A DNA stretch of 64,000 bases from Chryseobacterium sp. BGARF1 (GTDB lineage: Bacteria; Bacteroidota; Bacteroidia; Flavobacteriales; Weeksellaceae): positions 46,455 through 110,454 of the forward strand of contig NZ_LELA01000033.1 in assembly GCF_001677955.1 (NCBI RefSeq), given 5' to 3'. The position numbers and the translations under genes are program-made. Each line of letters opens with the position of its first letter. Positions within the stretch are counted from its first letter, which is position 1. Of the stretch, positions 59,411 through 64,000 are shown in pieces. Below the pieces are notes generated by a model that saw only the letters and a program-made list of their open reading frames with translations, ran no database searches and was not told the origin of the DNA.

Positions 59411-59964
59411 AAACATTAACAGAACAAGACTATATTAATGCAGCCAAAGAATTAGGCTGTGAAGTTGCAGCGATTAAGGCGGTTGCAGAAGTTGAAAGTC
59501 GAGGCTTAGGGTTTCTTCCATCAGGTGAACCCAAGATTCTTTTTGAACGTCACCGATTTTATAAATACACAAATGGAAAATATGCTATTTCAAATCCAGA
59601 TATTTGTAATAAGATTCCTGGAGGATATGGCAAAGAATCTGAACAGCATACAAAATTACAAAAAGCATCATTGTTAAATCGTGAAGCTGCTTTAATGTCT
59701 TGTTCTTGGGGAAAGTTTCAAGTAATGGGTGATAATTGGCAGAAACTAGGCTACAAATCGCTTCAAGAGTTTATCAACAAAATGTATGAGTCAGAATCTC
59801 GACAACTGGATTCGTTTGTGCGCTATATTAAGAATTTCGGTCTTCTGAATCATATTCGAAATAAAAATTGGGCAAAGTTCGCTTATCTGTATAATGGTTC
59901 TGAATATGAAAAGAATAAGTATGATGTTAAAATGGCAGATGCTTATAAAAAATACTCAAAGTAA
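59407..59964 (+). CDS. Endolysin, N-acetylmuramidase (DUF3380-type)
   Basis: 185 residues. 'CEVAAIKAVAEVESRGLGFLPSGEPKILFERHRFY' (in blocks) has the catalytic Glu region of the muramidase domain; 'AALMSCSWGKFQVMG' and 'WAKFAYLYNGSEYEKNKYDVKMADAY' are the rest of the family signature. No signal peptide, so it needs the holin. It cleaves the glycan strands of peptidoglycan. Confidence 0.85.
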   Translation: MKTLTEQDYINAAKELGCEVAAIKAVAEVESRGLGFLPSGEPKILFERHRFYKYTNGKYAISNPDICNKIPGGYGKESEQHTKLQKASLLNREAALMSCSWGKFQVMGDNWQKLGYKSLQEFINKMYESESRQLDSFVRYIKNFGLLNHIRNKNWAKFAYLYNGSEYEKNKYDVKMADAYKKYSK

Positions 59965-59966
59965 GT

Positions 59967-60004
59967 TTAACCCAAAGATGTCTAATTTTACAACTTTGGG
60001 TTAA
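59967..60004. terminator. Bidirectional terminator ending the late operon
   Basis: 11-bp perfect stem TTAACCCAAAG / CTTTGGGTTAA with a 16-nt loop, between the endolysin and the convergent gene at 60011. Confidence 0.8.
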
Positions 60005-60010
60005 TTAAAG

Positions 60011-60535
60011 TTATTGATTACCTAGATATATTCCAGGCATCGGACTAAACCCGCTAGTATTAATCTTTAAAAGATTATTAATACGTTCTTGAATATCTTT
60101 GTCTGTATCTATATCTTTAAGCCAATTTTTAACTGCCTCAATAATTGCTATACAAAACATTTTTACATTTAAAAAAAGAACATTATCTATTTTTATTTTA
60201 TGAAGATTCATTGTAACGAATGAAATTTTATCAAGAGTTTCTTTAGCTCTTTGTTCGGAAATATCATCATTTGCTTCATGTAGGAAAGAACACCTTAGAG
60301 CATAACAATCATTAGCTGTTAAAAAAATATTTAATTCTCCCTGTTGATTGGACTGAAAATTTTCTTTTAAATATCTGTCAAACCATTCTATAAATCTAAC
60401 GGACGACTTTTTCATGGGTGATTCTAATTTTCCACAAATATCTGGTAATGTTAAAGCTACAGTTAAAGCTGCATAATGATTGTCATTTTCGAAAGACAGC
60501 TCGATTGACTTTATTAATTGTTGTATCGTATTCAT
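60011..60535 (-). CDS. HEPN-like protein, possible exclusion/abortive-infection factor
   Basis: 174 residues, all-helical. 'YALRCSFLHEAN' contains Arg81-x4-His86, the RX4-6H motif of HEPN RNases, in the usual helix after a long N-terminal bundle. HEPN proteins often serve as toxins or antiphage RNases. The gene is a solitary leftward unit after the lysis cassette, a typical moron position. No antitoxin-like partner is adjacent. Fold and activity are inferred from one motif and helix pattern. Confidence 0.5.
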   Translation of the reverse strand: MNTIQQLIKSIELSFENDNHYAALTVALTLPDICGKLESPMKKSSVRFIEWFDRYLKENFQSNQQGELNIFLTANDCYALRCSFLHEANDDISEQRAKETLDKISFVTMNLHKIKIDNVLFLNVKMFCIAIIEAVKNWLKDIDTDKDIQERINNLLKINTSGFSPMPGIYLGNQ

Positions 60536-60610
60536 AATATTAGTTTTGCACTAATATAGAAATATTTATTAAATTTACATAGCCGGTTTTCGAACCGATT
60601 AGAATTCTTT

Positions 60611-60640
60611 TTAGGCTTCCTTTTTTTTAGGGAAGCCTAA
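60611..60640 (+). terminator. Hairpin 1 of three
   Basis: TTAGGCTTCC / GGAAGCCTAA, 10-bp perfect stem, loop mostly T; only a short T-run follows. Confidence 0.65.
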
Positions 60641-60702
60641 ATTTTGGTATATAATTTGAATAAGAGGTTTTACCATCCAACTATTATATATTTCAAATTT
60701 CA

Positions 60703-60741
60703 AGAGAGCTTCCAACATCAATCCGGAAGCTCTCTTTTTTT
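60703..60741 (+). terminator. Hairpin 2 of three
   Basis: AGAGAGCTTCC / GGAAGCTCTCT, 11-bp perfect stem, 11-nt loop, then a strong T-run. Confidence 0.8.
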
Positions 60742-60808
60742 ATAAAAAAAAGTATGGCATGTAAATTGTGGATTTAAAAGCAATTACTTCATATAATTGT
60801 TTGACAAT

Positions 60809-60836
60809 CGACCTCGCATTTGCGGGGTTGTTTTTT
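60809..60836 (+). terminator. Hairpin 3 of three
   Basis: CGACCTCGC / GCGGGGTTG, 9 bp with two G-U pairs, ATTT loop, then six T. Confidence 0.75.
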
Positions 60837-60883
60837 ATACGTCATGTTTTGTCGCATTAGACATTCATTTTTGCTGTGGATAA

Positions 60884-60920
60884 GTTTTAAATATCTGTAT
60901 TTAAAAACGACATAACTTTG
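60884..60920 (+). promoter_or_regulatory. umuD promoter with near-palindromic candidate SOS operator
   Basis: The -7 box TAACTTTG (60913-60920) ends four bases before the ATG at 60925, so the mRNA should be leaderless or nearly so. Upstream, GTTTTAAATA (60884-60893) and TATTTAAAAAC (60898-60908) form an imperfect inverted repeat, suitable for a LexA-type repressor. Confidence 0.5.
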
Positions 60921-60924
60921 CAAA

Positions 60925-61395
60925 ATGGAAGATGGTAATTTAGAAATATTTAAGTTAGACAATGCTGAGTCATTGATTTTGAAGCCTTTAAATGAAAGCT
61001 TGAAAGCAGGTGGTTATGGCTCGTTTCCCAGTGCAGCATTGGATTTTCCCGATGATAGTATTGATTTTTTAAAGCTTTTAGTGAAAGACCCAATCACTAC
61101 TTTTCCGGGTAGAATTTCAGGTGATTCCTTAAAAGATATTGGGGTTCTTGATGGTGACTGGTGCCTAATTCAAAAGGGAATCGAAGCAAAGCCGAATGAT
61201 ATTGTAGCTGCAATTATTGAAAATCAGTTCTTCATTAAAAGATTTAAACCAAAATATGATGAGAATAATCAGCTTCAGGAATTAAAATTGAAATCAGAAA
61301 ATCCTGATTTCTCACATTTCGACATTAACGACGAAACTGAATTCTTTTTGTGGGGAGTGGTTACGTGGACTTTTAGAAACTGGCGAAAATTATGA
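60925..61395 (+). CDS. umuD: UmuD-like S24 peptidase
   Basis: 156 residues. 'GSFPSAALDF' follows the presumed self-cleavage site (around residues 28-30). The Ser-Lys dyad is Ser68 (SGDSLKD) and Lys105 (FFIKRF). 'DGDWCLIQKGIEAKPNDIVAAI' is the rest of the UmuD/LexA fold. There is no DNA-binding domain. After RecA-stimulated cleavage UmuD' joins UmuC to form polymerase V. Stop overlaps the umuC start by four bases. Confidence 0.85.
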   Translation: MEDGNLEIFKLDNAESLILKPLNESLKAGGYGSFPSAALDFPDDSIDFLKLLVKDPITTFPGRISGDSLKDIGVLDGDWCLIQKGIEAKPNDIVAAIIENQFFIKRFKPKYDENNQLQELKLKSENPDFSHFDINDETEFFLWGVVTWTFRNWRKL

Positions 61396-62648
61396 TAGCA
61401 TTAATTGATGGCAATAATTTTTACGCATCGTGCGAACGAATATTTCGGTATGACTGCCGGGATAAACCTGTTGTTGTATTATCTAATAATGACGGTTGTG
61501 CTATTGCCAGAAGTAATGAAGCCAAAGCTTTAGGCATAAAAATGGGTGAGCCCTATTTTAAAGTTAAACATTTCGAGAAATCAGACGGGCTTTTCGTTTT
61601 CTCCGCAAACTTTGTCCTTTATGGAGATATAAGCAATAGAGTAGTTCAGATTGTTAAGCGATATTGTAACGACATTGAAGTTTATTCAATCGATGAAAGT
61701 TTTCTTTTTTTAGATGGATATTCAGATCCAGAAAACAGAATGAGAGAATTAAGAAATGATGTTTTTAAAGGTCTTGATCTTCCTACAAGCATTGGAATTG
61801 CACCGACAAAAACGTTGGCAAAAGTTGCGAATAAAATAGCAAAGAAATATCCTGAAAAAACAGGATCTGTTTATAATCTCGATTCTGAAAAGAGAATCCA
61901 AGCTGCATTAAAATGGTTTCCTCTTGAAGATGTTTGGGGGATTGGAAGAAGATATTTTGAAAGATTTCAAAAATATGGAGCCAGAACAGCATATGATTTT
62001 ACGCAATTACCAGACGATTTTCTTCGTGATGAAATGGGTATTTACGGGGTACGAATGAAAAAGGAACTGTTGGGAGATCAACAGTATGGATTGACTATTC
62101 AGGAGCCAAAGAAGAACATTGCTACTACCCGGACATTTGACAAAGGTAATTCAGACCCCGATTATGTGGCTGAAAGAGTTTCTACATTTGCTGCAGAATG
62201 CGCAAGAAAGCTTAGGGAACAAAATTCTTGTTGTAAGCATGTAACCGTATTTATTATGACGGATCGTTTTAAGATGGATCAACCTCAATATTCTAATTCA
62301 TTCACGGTTACGCTTCCAAATCCAAGTAATTCAACAATAGAGATTTCAAAATATGCAAAAATAGCATTAAATAAAATATTTGTTGATGGTTTTAGATATA
62401 GAAAAGCCGGAGTGATAACTGGAACGTTCGTGCCGGATAATGAGAGAATGACAAGCATGTTTGAAGAAGATTTACACGTAAAACATGCCCCTATAATGAG
62501 TACAATGGATTTTCTAAATAAAAAATTAGGCACTCACAAGGTAAAACTTGCATCAATGGATATTCAAAAAACATGGAAGATGGATCAAAAACATCTGTCT
62601 CCAAAATACACTACTTCATTCACTGAATCAATCGTTTTAAAAGCATAA
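61392..62648 (+). CDS. umuC: UmuC-like Y-family DNA polymerase
   Basis: 418 residues. Catalytic acidic residues are Asp6 (MIALIDGNNFYASCE) and Asp101-Glu102 (YSIDESF). 'SIGIAPTKTLAKVANKIAKK' and the helix-hairpin-helix 'VWGIGRRYFERF' are the palm/thumb signatures; the little finger and a C-terminal tail follow. Performs error-prone translesion synthesis with UmuD'. Whether phage- or host-owned is unclear. Confidence 0.9.
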   Translation: MIALIDGNNFYASCERIFRYDCRDKPVVVLSNNDGCAIARSNEAKALGIKMGEPYFKVKHFEKSDGLFVFSANFVLYGDISNRVVQIVKRYCNDIEVYSIDESFLFLDGYSDPENRMRELRNDVFKGLDLPTSIGIAPTKTLAKVANKIAKKYPEKTGSVYNLDSEKRIQAALKWFPLEDVWGIGRRYFERFQKYGARTAYDFTQLPDDFLRDEMGIYGVRMKKELLGDQQYGLTIQEPKKNIATTRTFDKGNSDPDYVAERVSTFAAECARKLREQNSCCKHVTVFIMTDRFKMDQPQYSNSFTVTLPNPSNSTIEISKYAKIALNKIFVDGFRYRKAGVITGTFVPDNERMTSMFEEDLHVKHAPIMSTMDFLNKKLGTHKVKLASMDIQKTWKMDQKHLSPKYTTSFTESIVLKA

Positions 62649-62692
62649 ATTGATTAGCATATATTTTGTACATTTCGAAAAAATTAGACCCC

Positions 62693-63319
62693 ATGTGCTA
62701 CAATTTTAATTCAAAAGGTGTAAATCTCAAAAAGGCTCTTCAAGACTTAAACGCTGAAGATTCTGATCAGGAATATTCTTTACGAGATAATGTGAATGCA
62801 TTTGTTAAACAAACAGTGCCTTCAGTTCCGGCAATAGTAAATCATAACGGGATAATTTTGATTAATACTTATTGGGGAACTCAGGAAAACCCAAATGCGC
62901 CAACTAAAGGCAAAAACCTGCAGTCCGAAAACACACATACATTTTACCGAAAGATAGAAAAGAATCGATGTTTGATTCCAGCAAGCTCTTATTACGAACA
63001 TAAAACGGTATCGGTTCCTGGAAAGAAAACCCCTGTGAAGCAAAAGCATGAAATGTTTTGGAAAGATAAAGCTCAGTTCTACATTGCTGGCTTTTACGAT
63101 ATTTGGTCTGATGGAAATTTAGGCTTTGGATTGGTAACTACTTTGCCAAATCCAACTCAGGCAGAAATCCATAATCGAATGATAATTACTTTAGATGAAA
63201 AAATGGGAAGAGAATTTCTTGATCAAAAACCAATTGAAGAGTTTCAATTTCCAAATTATTCGCCAAATTTAATGTTTGAAAATTTAGAACCCGAAAAAAC
63301 TCCTCTAACATTATTTTGA
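62693..63319 (+). CDS. SRAP-domain protein (YedK/HMCES-like)
   Basis: 208 residues from the ATG at 62693, chosen because SRAP proteins need Cys2 exposed after Met removal (MCYNF). Other active-site residues are Asn75 (GKNLQSEN), Glu102 (SSYYEH) and His160 (EIHNRM). It forms a covalent link to abasic sites in single-stranded DNA and so protects replication forks. It is next to umuDC, forming a DNA-damage tolerance cassette. Confidence 0.85.
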   Translation: MCYNFNSKGVNLKKALQDLNAEDSDQEYSLRDNVNAFVKQTVPSVPAIVNHNGIILINTYWGTQENPNAPTKGKNLQSENTHTFYRKIEKNRCLIPASSYYEHKTVSVPGKKTPVKQKHEMFWKDKAQFYIAGFYDIWSDGNLGFGLVTTLPNPTQAEIHNRMIITLDEKMGREFLDQKPIEEFQFPNYSPNLMFENLEPEKTPLTLF

Positions 63320-63320
63320 T

Positions 63321-63686
63321 ATGGACTTAAATAATGATACGATGATTATTCTGCAAGATATGGCAGAAGACTCTGAAAACTTAAGCGAGTTGTACTATGA
63401 TATGGTTGGATTTATCCAGTATCAGGCAAATCAAAAAGAAATTGAGTTCGATGGATTTTTCAAAACTAAATGGAAAATCGAAGCCGAGCATCCGATGACA
63501 TTTGATGAAAAGTATTTTGAAGATGAAAATAGAAGTGAGCTTTATGTTTATTTAGCCGCTGAAAAAGATAAAGATGTTTTATCATGGCTGGAATATGCAT
63601 GGAATTTAACTCATGAAGAAAAACTAACAGAAAATATACTTCATCGAGAAATATATTTATTGAAAGAAAAAGGAGTCAGTTTTTGA
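63321..63686 (+). CDS. Acidic protein of unknown function after the SOS cassette
   Basis: 121 residues, acidic and helical ('MAEDSENLSELYYDMVGFIQ', 'AAEKDKDVLSWLEYAWNL'). Starts right after the SRAP stop, so probably the last gene of the SOS operon. No family recognised. Confidence 0.55.
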   Translation: MDLNNDTMIILQDMAEDSENLSELYYDMVGFIQYQANQKEIEFDGFFKTKWKIEAEHPMTFDEKYFEDENRSELYVYLAAEKDKDVLSWLEYAWNLTHEEKLTENILHREIYLLKEKGVSF

Positions 63687-63692
63687 CTCCTT
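63670..63692. terminator. Terminator at the end of the SOS operon
   Basis: AAGGAGTCA / TGACTCCTT stem with a 5-nt loop between two convergent genes, overlapping the upstream gene's last codons. Confidence 0.75.
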
Positions 63693-63695
63693 AAT

Positions 63696-63911
63696 TTATT
63701 TCGGTAACATTATCATTCTTGCATTAGGGCCAATTCTTATGGCGATTTTCTTTTCATCTGCCATTCGTTTTAAAAACGCATTCCTTACCTCAAGTGACAT
63801 ATTTAATATATGGTCAAAATCAGCAAAACCATTTCCATTATTCCCGCCCGTTTCATTATGTTTCTTCTGTACTATTTCTAATATTTGACGTTCTAATTCT
63901 TCGTTTTCCAT
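63696..63911 (-). CDS. Small helical protein of unknown function
   Basis: 71 residues: helix 'ELERQILEIVQKKHNETGG', a Gly/Asn turn, helix 'HILNMSLEVRNAFLKRMADE', then 'KKIAIRIGPNARMIML', which could be a small winged-helix. Solitary leftward gene at the window edge. Confidence 0.5.
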   Translation of the reverse strand: MENEELERQILEIVQKKHNETGGNNGNGFADFDHILNMSLEVRNAFLKRMADEKKIAIRIGPNARMIMLPK

Positions 63912-64000
63912 GAGGTAAAGATACTGAGAAATTAAAACGATACTTTAATTTTATTCCTCATTTTTAGGTTTGAAATTCCTGCCGACACCTTGTCGGATTA

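Larger units (their letters stand above)
60536..60924. other. Noncoding region with three successive terminator-like hairpins
   Basis: About 390 bp without a gene. It holds hairpins at 60611-60640, 60703-60741 and 60809-60836 (listed separately), and the promoter and possible SOS operator of the umuD-like gene. The stretches between hairpins are long enough for one or two small RNAs. Confidence 0.6.

Noticed and set aside
63982..63996. CCGACA/TGTCGG hairpin at the window edge as prophage end or att site
   Set aside because: It is a 6-bp stem cut off by the window end and lacks similarity to the tRNA-Leu core.

Overview
The window looks like a Bacteroidota chromosome, most probably a flavobacterium close to Chryseobacterium. 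The DNA is AT-rich. Promoters carry the Bacteroidota -7 box TAnnTTTG. The left flank has a SusD-type lipoprotein, a secreted S9 peptidase, a DUF6520-like small secreted protein, a MauE/DoxX-type membrane protein and an AraC regulator fused to TPR repeats. These assignments come from reading the sequence; no database was searched.

Layout. 1-7130 is chromosomal. 7177-10239 is the debris of a conjugative or mobilizable element: an RteC-like regulator, a MobC/TraG-type coupling protein and only the C-terminal stub of what looks like the relaxase. After a gene-poor 0.7 kb comes a large serine recombinase (11089-12660) whose last codons are read from the antisense strand of a tRNA-Leu(CAA) 3' half. 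This is an attachment site, and to its right the tRNA homology stops abruptly.

From about 12666 to at least 60 kb lies a temperate, siphovirus-type prophage. Its left arm (12.8-18.0 kb) is an accessory cassette of lipoproteins and small membrane proteins with divergent promoters. Then come a repressor/Cro-type switch (17976-18852), early genes, a recombination module (Rad50-like ATPase, RecT, MBL-fold hydrolase, NinB-like protein), a replication module (DnaD-like protein, DnaB helicase) and a DnaA-C-like DNA-binding protein. A noncoding stretch with a canonical tRNA-Phe and several odd tRNA-like structures follows. The packaging and head genes are next: terminase small subunit with a histone-like tail, a Dam-type methyltransferase, terminase large subunit, portal and minor head protein. 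A 4.2-kb mostly antisense cassette interrupts the structural operon. Then come scaffold, decoration, major capsid, connectors, tail tube, a frameshifted chaperone pair, tape measure, distal tail, an esterase-bearing tail protein, a tail hub/fibre, holin, a unimolecular spanin and a muramidase. The right end carries a HEPN-like gene and an umuD-umuC-SRAP SOS cassette; whether that belongs to the phage or the host cannot be decided here.

How it fits together. The repressor probably controls the early promoter at 18516 through an operator on its start site. A second shared motif (AACGTAT-N3-ATACGTT or its half) sits in front of at least five prophage promoters, including the scaffold/capsid promoter, and implies a second phage regulon. 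The most unusual observation is a small protein in the antisense cassette (38364-38810) that matches this phage's own tape measure protein at 36 of 78 ungapped positions counted by eye. A weaker relative lies beside it. They could be tail-assembly regulators or superinfection-exclusion decoys. Other points of interest are an (ATTA)11 repeat directly before a host-recognition tail gene, the tRNA-Leu junction that predicts tandem elements, and the odd tRNA-like cluster.
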